Assembly (NCBI GenBank): GCA_029004655.1
Contig: JAQVYP010000061.1
Coordinates: 1-9,804 of the forward strand
Direction of reading: 5' to 3'
From: Oscillospiraceae bacterium
GTDB taxonomy: Bacteria; Bacillota; Clostridia; Oscillospirales; Acutalibacteraceae
DNA: 9,804 bases
This document shows, one piece after another, positions 1 through 6,683 of this stretch; positions within the stretch are counted from its first letter, which is position 1, and each line of letters starts with the position of its first letter. A model generated the notes under the pieces. The model saw only the letters and a program-made list of their open reading frames with translations, made no database searches and was not told the DNA's origin. Position numbers and translations under genes: made by a program.

Positions 1-132
1 CCTGAGGTCAAAATAGTTGCTGTTGCAGATGTTGATTCAAAAAAATTTGATTGGGCAATCACGGGGCATGGTGAATTTACGACGGGTGACTGCATAAAGC
101 GTATAGGATTTACATTTGAAAAAGAATTCTAA
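1..132 (+). CDS. C-terminal end of an unidentified protein (5' truncated by window)
   Basis: An open frame enters from the left edge and ends at TAA 130-132, giving 43 residues that begin PEVKIVAVADVD and finish with FTFEKEF. The alternating hydrophobic pattern suggests beta-strands of a soluble domain. There are no cysteine motifs or membrane segments. I do not recognise the family and assign no function. A strong hairpin seven bases after the stop closes the transcription unit, so this gene is not part of the operon that starts at 419. Confidence 0.6.
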   Translation, partial: PEVKIVAVADVDSKKFDWAITGHGEFTTGDCIKRIGFTFEKEF

Positions 133-138
133 ACTTTA

Positions 139-185
139 ATGCAGCAAAAGCCCAGATTTAGCACAAGTCTGGGCTTTTGCTGCAT
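139..185 (+). terminator. Strong hairpin, probable terminator of the upstream gene
   Basis: A perfect 18-bp stem pairs 139-156 (atgcagcaaaagcccaga) with 168-185, around an 11-nt loop whose edges can pair further. It lies just after the stop codon at 130-132. There is no clean T-run after the right arm on + (only attctttattt a few bases on), so termination efficiency is uncertain. The symmetry would let it act in both directions. Confidence 0.75.
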
Positions 186-201
186 ATAGAATTCTTTATT
201 T

Positions 202-219
202 ACAGAATTCACAGAATTC
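202..219. repeat. Two tandem copies of a 9-bp unit
   Basis: The unit ACAGAATTC occurs twice in direct succession, and another GAATTC lies at 188-193. It sits in the AT-rich leader between the hairpin and the operon promoter. No function is evident, and it may simply be local sequence duplication. Confidence 0.4.
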
Positions 220-357
220 ACTTCTATATTATTCGTTCTCTTAATTGGAGATCTCCTGTCGATTATTTATCAGTTTTTTTGTCTGACGGCGAATTTTTTT
301 GATTTTGTAACAAATCATTGAAAAACCTACTGAAAAAGTTAAAACGAAGTAAATATG

Positions 358-386
358 TTGCATTTTGCCAAAATAAGTATTATAAT
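358..386 (+). promoter_or_regulatory. Predicted sigma-A-type promoter of the envelope operon
   Basis: A perfect -10 box TATAAT (381-386) sits 17 bp after TTGCAT (358-363), a weak -35 matching only the TTG half of the consensus. Transcription would start near 393, giving a leader of about 26 nt. The leader contains GAGG (408-411), seven bases before the ATG at 419. The upstream region 186-357 is AT-rich, and the only other structure I see in it is a short perfect palindrome GGAGATCTCC at 247-256. Confidence 0.6.
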
Positions 387-418
387 AAACGAATATTATT
401 AATAATTGAGGTATAGAA

Positions 419-2137
419 ATGTCTGCACAGAAAAAAAGACTGAATGGGATAAGTGCCGGAATTATCCTATCAATCAGTATTTGTTTTATGTTGTGCTTTT
501 ATGCACCACTGGAACTGTTTCTCACAAATCAAGACGAGTTTTGGTTTGACTTGAAAACTATTATACTTCCTGTTTCTTTGCTGTTCGTAGCAACTACTAT
601 TTTTAGCATCATCATATTCGCATTAGTACGAATTATAAGCAAAAAGCTATATTATTTTAGTTTAGCTGCCGGATTTACAATTCTTATAAGTTGTTATATT
701 CAAGGCAATTTCATGATAGGTAGTCTTCCTGCCCTTGATGGCACGAATATTGACTGGAGCTCTGGCATAGGTCATCGAGTTCAGTCAATCGTTCTTTGGG
801 CTGATATTGCTTCTTTGGTTGCATTTATAATATTTAAATTTAAAATTATAATATTTCGTAAGGTTACATTTATCGGCAGTCTATGCTTACTTTTAATGCT
901 GTCGGTTACGCTTTCTACCCTACTGCTTACGACAAATATCAAAGATAATAACTATTCGCTTTCTGTAACCGACAAAAACGAATTTCAGTTCTCAACCGAC
1001 AAAAATGTTATAGTACTTATGCTTGATGCAGTGAATGAAAAAGATTTTGTTGAGGTTATAAATGCAGACCCTGACTTTGCCGAAGATTTCAAAGACTTTA
1101 CGCACTTTGACAATGTTGCGAGCGGATATCCATTTACACAGATGGCGGTTCCTTTTGCACTTACCGGTGAATGGTGCGAAAATGATAAACCTTATGTTGA
1201 TTATATTGAAGAATCATTTAATAAGTCTCCAATAATAAATCATCTTGAAAAGCAGAATTATAAAATCGGAATTTACGACGATGGTGAATTCCATTTCAGT
1301 TCAAATCGATTTGCGGGGCGTTTTGAAAATCAACTTGGACCAACAGATACATATAGTTCATTGTATTCTTGCATGAAACTGATGGTCAAGATGGCTGGTA
1401 TTAAATATGCTCCGTGGGATGCTAAGCGTTTTTGTTATAACCTGATAGACCACTCTAAAAAAATACACATTAATTTAACCCCCGATGCTGATATATATAA
1501 TTGGTCCAACAGTATTTTTTACCCACAAATCAAAGACAAAAACCCCATTACAACAACAGATGATAAATGTTTCCGCTTTATTCATATTGAAGGCGCACAT
1601 ACGCCGTATCAATATGATAAAGATGTTAATTTGATTGATGGGAGCGAGGCTTCCTATGAAAGTAATTTAGAAGCGTGTGTTACCATTTGCAAAAAATTTA
1701 TTCAACGCATAAAGGAAAGCAATATCTATGACAACAGTGCTATTGTCATTATGGCAGACCATGGTTTTGATAAATACATAAGGGGTAACCTGCTTGACCG
1801 TGCAAATCCGATAATGCTTATAAAAGGAATCAATGAAACAAATGACAAACTCATAACATCATCAGCTCCTATTTCACATGAAGATTTTCCGCAGGCACTG
1901 ATTAAACTTACTGAGAACAAAAAATCGACCGAGGTTTTTGACAGCAAGGATGGAGATAACTCTAAACGTCGCTTTTTGTTTTACGACTACACACGCGAAT
2001 ATCACATGGTCGAGTATTTTATTAACGGTAGGGCTGACAACACCGAATCTATGAAACCAACAGGTAAGATTTTTGACTATGTAGAGAAAGATAATTTAGA
2101 AAATCCGATAAATAATAGTGCTACAGGAGATAAATAA
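419..2137 (+). CDS. Five-helix membrane protein with extracellular sulfatase-fold domain (LtaS/EptA-like phospho-transferase or hydrolase)
   Basis: The protein has 572 residues. The N-terminal third holds about five hydrophobic segments (roughly residues 11-31, 46-71, 77-94, 121-140 and 150-172), followed by a large hydrophilic domain expected outside the membrane. This is the topology of LtaS and of EptA-type phosphoethanolamine transferases. Sulfatase/alkaline-phosphatase superfamily motifs appear in order: NVIVLMLDA with Asp203 as a metal ligand; PFTQMAVPFALTG, where Thr240 matches the TxxSVP nucleophile position of EptA enzymes; EGAHTPY with His394; and IMADHGFD with Asp447 and His448. 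His487 is a possible further ligand. The family transfers or cleaves phospho-alcohol or sulfate groups; which applies here cannot be read from sequence. It is the first gene of the operon, with GAGG 7 nt before its ATG, and its stop abuts the next start codon. A glycerophosphate- or phosphoethanolamine-type transferase is more likely than a true sulfatase, because the neighbours handle CDP-alcohols and the canonical C-x-P-x-R sulfatase motif is absent. Confidence 0.85.
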   Translation: MSAQKKRLNGISAGIILSISICFMLCFYAPLELFLTNQDEFWFDLKTIILPVSLLFVATTIFSIIIFALVRIISKKLYYFSLAAGFTILISCYIQGNFMIGSLPALDGTNIDWSSGIGHRVQSIVLWADIASLVAFIIFKFKIIIFRKVTFIGSLCLLLMLSVTLSTLLLTTNIKDNNYSLSVTDKNEFQFSTDKNVIVLMLDAVNEKDFVEVINADPDFAEDFKDFTHFDNVASGYPFTQMAVPFALTGEWCENDKPYVDYIEESFNKSPIINHLEKQNYKIGIYDDGEFHFSSNRFAGRFENQLGPTDTYSSLYSCMKLMVKMAGIKYAPWDAKRFCYNLIDHSKKIHINLTPDADIYNWSNSIFYPQIKDKNPITTTDDKCFRFIHIEGAHTPYQYDKDVNLIDGSEASYESNLEACVTICKKFIQRIKESNIYDNSAIVIMADHGFDKYIRGNLLDRANPIMLIKGINETNDKLITSSAPISHEDFPQALIKLTENKKSTEVFDSKDGDNSKRRFLFYDYTREYHMVEYFINGRADNTESMKPTGKIFDYVEKDNLENPINNSATGDK

Positions 2138-4048
2138 ATGCAGTTATTGTATAATATTTCAGCTTGGGTGATGAAGTTTTGTTATGAAATATGTCATAAT
2201 TACGGACTGGCAATATTGCTGTTTACACTACTAAGCAAAATAGTATTGATCCCCATTTCGATATGGGTGCAGAAAAATTCAATTAAAATGGTTAAGATGC
2301 AACCCGAAATTAACTACATGAAGATAAAATTTTTCGGGGATCATGATCGCATTGCAGAGGAACAGAATAATATTTTCAAGCGCGAAAAATACCACGCAAT
2401 GGCTTCCATTGTACCAATGTTTGTTCAAATTGTGCTTCTTATGGCTGTAATTGCTGCTATTAAAGCCGGTATGGCAGACACTTCAATTAATATGTATTTT
2501 TTAGGTATTGATCTCAGTGCAGTGCCGAATAACTCATCAACATGGTTCATTCTGTCACCGATTGCAGCGGGATTTTCCGCCTATCTGATGTGTCTTGCAC
2601 AGAATATGAGCAATGTTCTGCAGGCTGAACAATCAAAGATTAACAAGTACGGAGCAATGATTCTTTCAATCGCTCTTTCCTTGTATCTTGGTTGGTTTGT
2701 TTCGGTTGGTGTTGCACTTTATTGGGTCGCAAGTAATTTGCTTGCAATCATACAATTGTATTTGCTCAACTGGGCAATTAATCCCAAAAAATATGTCAAC
2801 TATGAGCAACTCAAGGCGAGTAAGACTGCTTTAACAGAGCTTGAACATATTGGTAACGGTCAAAAGATAAAGCTGAATCGTGAAACAATAAAACGCGAAA
2901 AAGCAGATTATAAAAGATTTTTCTCTGTTGTAAACAAACATATCGTTTTTTATTCGGAAAGCAGCGGATTTTATAAATATTACAGTGGTATAATTCAACA
3001 CTTACTCACACATACAAATATCACTATTCATTATATAACAGGAGATCCGAACGATATAATTTTTTTGCTTGCCGATAACAATGAAAAAATCAAGGCGTAT
3101 TACATAGGCGAAAAGAAATTAATAACCTTGATGATGAAGATGGAATCGGATATTGTCGTAATGACAATGCCTGATTTGGAAAATTTCCACATTAAACGCA
3201 GCTATGTTAAGAAAGATATTGAATATATTTATATTCCACATGGTATGGATAGTTTAAATATGACAATGCGTACCGGATCTGTGAATCATTATGACACGGT
3301 TTTCTGTGTTGGCAAGCACCAAAAAGAGGAAATCATGAAAACAGAGCAAGTATATAACTTACCTTCAAAAAGACTTATTGAATGGGGTTATAGTCTATTA
3401 GATGAAATGTGCAGCGAATATGACGCATCTAAAAAGGGAAATGTGACTGTTGACAAAAAGAATATACTAATTGCACCATCTTGGCAACCGGATAACATTG
3501 TTGACAGTTGTCTTGAAACCATATTGGACAAGCTTAAAAACCGTGGATATAACATTATTTTACGTCCTCATCCCCAGCATGTTCGTCATAAAAGCGAATA
3601 TATGGAAACATTGAAAACAAAATATGCCGACAACGAAGATATTGAGATTCAAACCGATTTTAGCTCAAATAATACCGTTTTTGAAGCTGATTTGCTTATT
3701 ACAGATTGGAGTGGCATTGCATATGAATATGCATACACTACTCGTAAGCCGGTTCTCTTTATTAACACACCTATGAAGGTTATGAATCCAGAATATAAAA
3801 AAATCGGCGTTGAGCCTATAAACATTACCCTACGTGAAAAAATCGGGTGTTCTGTCGATACAGATGAATTGGATATGCTTGAAGAAAAGGTGCAGAATCT
3901 ATTTAATCAAAAAGATTCATATCATGAAGCTATTGGTAAATTTGTTGAAGAATATATTTATAATTTAGGATCTAGTGCCGAGGTCGGTGCTAAATATATC
4001 GTTTCAAGTTTAAAAACTAAAATTGAAGAAAGAAAGAATGGAAATTAA
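2138..4048 (+). CDS. Fusion protein: YidC/Oxa1-like membrane insertase domain + CDP-glycerol:glycerophosphotransferase domain
   Basis: The protein has 636 residues in two parts. Residues about 1-215 are a YidC/Oxa1 core. The first helix, NYGLAILLFTLLSKIVLIPI, is followed by a charged amphipathic loop with the classic KMVKMQPEI, and then a cytosolic hairpin with FGDHDRIAEEQNNIFKREK. Three to four further hydrophobic segments lie near 91-109, 135-153 and 173-210. Lys34 stands where YidC proteins carry the groove arginine (R366 in E. coli). A linker (about 215-265, rich in Lys and Glu) leads to a Glyphos_transf domain of the TagB/TagF type. That domain shows IPHGMD (His368), IAPSWQPD, ILRPHPQ (His478) and ADLLITDWSGIAYEYA, the residues expected for CDP-glycerol-dependent glycerophosphate transfer. 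Both domains look complete and the frame is continuous, so this is a real fusion. AGGAGA (2125-2130) lies seven bases before the ATG, which abuts the previous stop. Since the YidC C-terminus is cytosolic, the transferase would face its CDP-linked substrate at the membrane. The true substrate may be a CDP-alcohol other than CDP-glycerol. Confidence 0.88.
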   Translation: MQLLYNISAWVMKFCYEICHNYGLAILLFTLLSKIVLIPISIWVQKNSIKMVKMQPEINYMKIKFFGDHDRIAEEQNNIFKREKYHAMASIVPMFVQIVLLMAVIAAIKAGMADTSINMYFLGIDLSAVPNNSSTWFILSPIAAGFSAYLMCLAQNMSNVLQAEQSKINKYGAMILSIALSLYLGWFVSVGVALYWVASNLLAIIQLYLLNWAINPKKYVNYEQLKASKTALTELEHIGNGQKIKLNRETIKREKADYKRFFSVVNKHIVFYSESSGFYKYYSGIIQHLLTHTNITIHYITGDPNDIIFLLADNNEKIKAYYIGEKKLITLMMKMESDIVVMTMPDLENFHIKRSYVKKDIEYIYIPHGMDSLNMTMRTGSVNHYDTVFCVGKHQKEEIMKTEQVYNLPSKRLIEWGYSLLDEMCSEYDASKKGNVTVDKKNILIAPSWQPDNIVDSCLETILDKLKNRGYNIILRPHPQHVRHKSEYMETLKTKYADNEDIEIQTDFSSNNTVFEADLLITDWSGIAYEYAYTTRKPVLFINTPMKVMNPEYKKIGVEPINITLREKIGCSVDTDELDMLEEKVQNLFNQKDSYHEAIGKFVEEYIYNLGSSAEVGAKYIVSSLKTKIEERKNGN

Positions 4049-4049
4049 T

Positions 4050-4307
4050 ATGAAAAAAACAGTTAAGATAGTTATTGCGTGTTATTTGGCAGTCGTTTCT
4101 ATGTTGTTGTTCGGAGCAAATGGTATGGCTTATATTGACCCTTCAGTTGTGACATATATGATTCAGGCAATTGCCGGTATTATTATCGCAATCGGTGCCG
4201 TTGTGGGGATTTATTGGAGAAGCGCAAAAAAGAAAGTGGCTAAAAAAATGGGAATTGATGAGAACAAGAATAAAGAATTTGAAAGCGACGATATTACCGT
4301 CGATTAA
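4050..4307 (+). CDS. Small membrane protein with AYIDP motif, function unknown
   Basis: The gene encodes 85 residues from ATG 4050, one base after the preceding stop. An in-frame ATG at 4038 would add four residues and overlap the upstream gene; I prefer 4050 because MKKTVKIVIA is a typical signal or membrane-anchor start with GGA 7 nt upstream. A hydrophobic stretch (about 5-22) is followed by ANGMAYIDPS, where cleavage after Ala27 would fit signal peptidase I. A second hydrophobic helix (about 37-56) follows, then a basic patch WRSAKKKVAKK and an acidic tail. Short proteins with a YIDP motif after a signal-like segment seem to recur beside polysaccharide genes, but that is recollection and I know no defined function. 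It could be a subunit or regulator of the YidC-transferase, or a substrate of the signal peptidase encoded later in the operon. Confidence 0.75.
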   Translation: MKKTVKIVIACYLAVVSMLLFGANGMAYIDPSVVTYMIQAIAGIIIAIGAVVGIYWRSAKKKVAKKMGIDENKNKEFESDDITVD

Positions 4308-4309
4308 TT

Positions 4310-4314
4310 GGAGG
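4310..4314 (+). promoter_or_regulatory. Ribosome binding site fixing the aminotransferase start
   Basis: GGAGG lies nine bases before the ATG at 4324. The frame stays open upstream to about 4171, but that extension overlaps the small membrane protein gene and has no family resemblance. This site therefore decides the start. Confidence 0.8.
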
Positions 4315-4323
4315 TCCATTAAT

Positions 4324-5403
4324 ATGGAAAAAAAAGATGTTAAATTATTTACTGTCGGCCCTGCTCAAATGTATCAGCACACATTAGAAGTACGAAGCCA
4401 TGTTGTTCCGTATTTCCGCACACCGGAGTTTGGCAAAATGAATTTGGAATCTGCCGAACTAATGCGCAATATTATGGATGCAGATGACGATTCTGAGGTA
4501 CTGTTCTTAACTTGTTCGGGAAGCGGAGCAATGGAAGCAACAGTAATGAATTGCTTTAACAAAGATGATAAGATACTCATTATTTCCGGCGGTACATTTG
4601 GTGAACGTTTTGAGCAGATCTGCAAAATCCACAACATTCCTTATACACCGATAAAGCTTGGTCCGGACGAAACACTTACGCAAGCTCATTTAGCTTCATA
4701 CGCAAATAAAGGATATACCGGATTGCTTGTTAATTTGCACGAAACTTATACGGGTCAGCTATATGATATAAATATGATTTCCGGTTTTTGTGCCGAAAAC
4801 AATCTCTACCTTGTTGTTGATGCTATAAGCACTTTTCTCTGTGATGAATATCATATGTCCAAATACGGTATCGACGCTACCATTGTCAGCTCTCAGAAGG
4901 GCCTTTGCCTCGCTCCAGGCCTATCTGCCGTTGTTTTGAGCAGACGGATGGTCAACAATAAAGTTTTGACAAATTCAGTACAATCCATGTATTTTGATTT
5001 CAAAGACTATATAAAAAATATGTCACGCGGTCAGACACCGTTTACACCAAGCGTCGGAGTTTTGTTTGAACTCAATGATATGTTGCGTTATATAGATAAT
5101 CAGGGCGTTGCGGCACGTGTTAAAGAAGTATCAGACCGTTGCAAATACTTCCGTGGAAAATTAGAAAATATGCCTGTGCATCTCCCCTCCTTCCCTTTGT
5201 CAAATGCAATCACCCCTGTTCGCTTTGAAAAACCGATTGCAGAAGAGTTTTTCACCTATTTAAAAGACGAAAAAAATATTATGGTAAATCCGGTTGGTGG
5301 CGAATTAGGAAAAACAAGCATTCGAGTTGCACATATCGGCGACTTAACTTTTGAAGACTACGATTTCTTGCTGGGTGAGATGGCTAGCTTCTTCTCGTTT
5401 TAA
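4324..5403 (+). CDS. Class V PLP-dependent aminotransferase (PhnW / alanine-glyoxylate type)
   Basis: The enzyme has 359 residues, the normal length for the class V small-aminotransferase group (PucG, PhnW, serine-glyoxylate and alanine-glyoxylate enzymes). Key elements are in place: TVGPAQM near the N-terminus; the phosphate-binding turn CSGSGAMEA (64-72); the cofactor-contacting Asp166 in LVVDAIST; the Schiff-base Lys192 in SSQKGL; TPFTPSVG (238-245), which resembles the loop before the small domain; and TSIRVAHIGD with Arg334, which would bind the substrate carboxylate. It would move an amino group between an amino acid such as alanine and an aldehyde or keto acid. Placed with a cytidylyltransferase and a CDP-alcohol transferase, it may produce an amino-phospho-alcohol or 2-aminoethylphosphonate for export. 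The exact substrate is not readable from sequence. It follows the small membrane protein by 16 nt and is clearly cytosolic. Confidence 0.88.
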   Translation: MEKKDVKLFTVGPAQMYQHTLEVRSHVVPYFRTPEFGKMNLESAELMRNIMDADDDSEVLFLTCSGSGAMEATVMNCFNKDDKILIISGGTFGERFEQICKIHNIPYTPIKLGPDETLTQAHLASYANKGYTGLLVNLHETYTGQLYDINMISGFCAENNLYLVVDAISTFLCDEYHMSKYGIDATIVSSQKGLCLAPGLSAVVLSRRMVNNKVLTNSVQSMYFDFKDYIKNMSRGQTPFTPSVGVLFELNDMLRYIDNQGVAARVKEVSDRCKYFRGKLENMPVHLPSFPLSNAITPVRFEKPIAEEFFTYLKDEKNIMVNPVGGELGKTSIRVAHIGDLTFEDYDFLLGEMASFFSF

Positions 5404-5411
5404 GAAAATTT

Positions 5412-5416
5412 GAGGG
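5412..5416 (+). promoter_or_regulatory. Ribosome binding site fixing the DUF2284 gene start
   Basis: GAGGG ends five bases before ATG 5422. A TTG at 5410 in the same frame overlaps this site and cannot use it, so 5422 is the likelier start. Confidence 0.7.
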
Positions 5417-5421
5417 TAACC

Positions 5422-5970
5422 ATGATTGATCAAAAAGAATTAATGCGGTATTTAAAGAAAATCAACCCAATGGCCGAAGGTGTTTTTATTGACCCTAAAG
5501 AACTTGTTTTTGAAGAAAATGTTATGATGAATTGTTTCTACTGCGGCAAATACGGCAATAATTGGCGTTGTCCGCCTAACTTACCTAATGTTAATTTCCC
5601 TAAAATGATGGCTGAATTTGAAGCAGGATTATTTGTGTTTTTAACATACTATCCTAAAAATGAAGAAGATTATAAAAATTTGCGCGGTGAAGCCGCCTTA
5701 ACTCTGCATAAAAACCTTTTAATGCTGGAAAAGTGGATGTATAATCACAACTCCTCTACTGCCGTTTCTTTCATTGGAGGATCTTGTAGATTGTGTAAAA
5801 ATGGATGCGGTAAAGAACGTTGTAATAATCCTTATTTGTCACGCAGTCCATTGGAATCAACCGGCGTTAATATTATTAAAAGTGCTAAAAAATATGGAAT
5901 TGATATAAAATTTCCGGCAGACCAAAAACTGATGCGATTAGGTTTGCTCTTATTTCAGGAGGAATTATAA
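5422..5970 (+). CDS. Cysteine-rich predicted metal-binding protein (DUF2284)
   Basis: The protein has 182 residues. Two cysteine clusters stand out. The first is MNCFYCGKYG with NWRCPPNLP (Cys38, Cys41, Cys50). The second is SCRLCKNGCGKERC (Cys122, Cys125, Cys129, Cys134). The CxxC...RCPP block and the second CxxCxxxCxxxxC cluster are the hallmark of DUF2284, annotated as predicted metal-binding and probably able to hold a metal or Fe-S centre. There is no signal peptide or membrane helix, so it is expected in the cytosol. Its biochemical role is unknown. Its place between an aminotransferase and a cytidylyltransferase suggests a step, maturation or redox role in making the surface moiety, but nothing in the sequence proves that. 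The TAA stop overlaps the next ATG by one base, implying translational coupling. Confidence 0.8.
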   Translation: MIDQKELMRYLKKINPMAEGVFIDPKELVFEENVMMNCFYCGKYGNNWRCPPNLPNVNFPKMMAEFEAGLFVFLTYYPKNEEDYKNLRGEAALTLHKNLLMLEKWMYNHNSSTAVSFIGGSCRLCKNGCGKERCNNPYLSRSPLESTGVNIIKSAKKYGIDIKFPADQKLMRLGLLLFQEEL

Positions 5971-6680
5971 TGAAGTATATTTTTATGGTTGCAGGTAAAG
6001 GCTCCCGTTTACAGCCATTAACCTTAAAACATCCGAAATCTATGTTTATGTTGGGCAAAGGCACCACGCTTATTCAGCGTATGGTGACCCTTATACGTAA
6101 GCATGATAAAAATGCAGACATTGTTGTTGTTACAGGACATATGCACAGAAGCATTGAAAGCTCATTACAGGGTGTTACATATGTATACAACCCATTTTAC
6201 GAAGCAACTAACTCTATTGCATCTCTTTGGTTTGCGCAGGAGCATTTGGATGCTGATGATGTTGTATTAATTGATGGTGACATTGTTATGTCAGATAGTC
6301 TGATAGGTGATGTTGTCTGCCGTCCGGTTGAAAAGCCGTTGGTACTTGTAGATAGTTCTATCCGCACAGACGGAGACTACAATGTTCAGGTTTCCGGCTC
6401 TCATGTTTTAGTTATGAGTAAAGATTTGGATACCTACTACGGCGAATATGCAGGAGTAACAAAACTTAATCGTTCAAGTGCAGAAAAAATGCGCGCCGAA
6501 CTTAACGCGATGGTTGAAGAAGGTTATTACGATCAATGGTATGAAAATGCACTTGTGCAACTTATTTTTAAGGATGACTTCAAGCTATACTATGAAGACA
6601 TTTGCAACTATGAATGGACGGAAGTTGACTGTGTTAGTGACCTTATTCATGCGAAACGCATTCATATGGCAGAACAATAA
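5970..6680 (+). CDS. LicC/PntC-like CTP:phospho-alcohol (or phosphonate) cytidylyltransferase
   Basis: The protein has 236 residues with a Rossmann-type nucleotidyltransferase fold. The N-terminus reads MVAGKGSRLQPLT (residues 6-18), the G-x-G-x-R nucleotide loop. HPKSM supplies Lys23, IDGD supplies Asp102 and Asp104 for metal, and WTEVDCVSDL (Glu218, Asp220) forms the C-terminal acidic pair. YNPFYEATNSIASLWFA (73-89) matches the substrate-side segment of phosphocholine and phosphonate cytidylyltransferases better than that of sugar-1-phosphate enzymes. It would make a CDP-activated headgroup from CTP, plausibly the product of the upstream aminotransferase, for the glycerophosphotransferase domain in the same operon. 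AGGAGG (5957-5962) sits seven bases before its ATG, the strongest ribosome binding site in the operon. A sugar nucleotidyltransferase role remains possible. Confidence 0.85.
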   Translation: MKYIFMVAGKGSRLQPLTLKHPKSMFMLGKGTTLIQRMVTLIRKHDKNADIVVVTGHMHRSIESSLQGVTYVYNPFYEATNSIASLWFAQEHLDADDVVLIDGDIVMSDSLIGDVVCRPVEKPLVLVDSSIRTDGDYNVQVSGSHVLVMSKDLDTYYGEYAGVTKLNRSSAEKMRAELNAMVEEGYYDQWYENALVQLIFKDDFKLYYEDICNYEWTEVDCVSDLIHAKRIHMAEQ

Positions 6681-6683
6681 ATT

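Noticed and set aside
247..256. Perfect palindrome GGAGATCTCC upstream of the operon
   Set aside because: Ten bases of symmetry are expected by chance at this scale, and it lies about 100 bases before the predicted promoter with no partner site.
1726..1947. Minus-strand open frame inside the sulfatase-fold gene
   Set aside because: It lies wholly inside a clear gene, shows no ribosome binding site or family features, and is a frame shadow. The same holds for antisense frames at 4374-4637, 4507-4689, 5885-6067 and 6793-7008.
4171..4323. Upstream in-frame extension of the aminotransferase gene, giving a 410-residue protein
   Set aside because: The extra 51 residues overlap the small membrane protein gene in another frame, have no family resemblance, and GGAGG at 4310-4314 points to ATG 4324.
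5410..5421. TTG 5410 as start of the DUF2284 gene
   Set aside because: The codon overlaps the GAGGG ribosome binding site that is well placed for ATG 5422.
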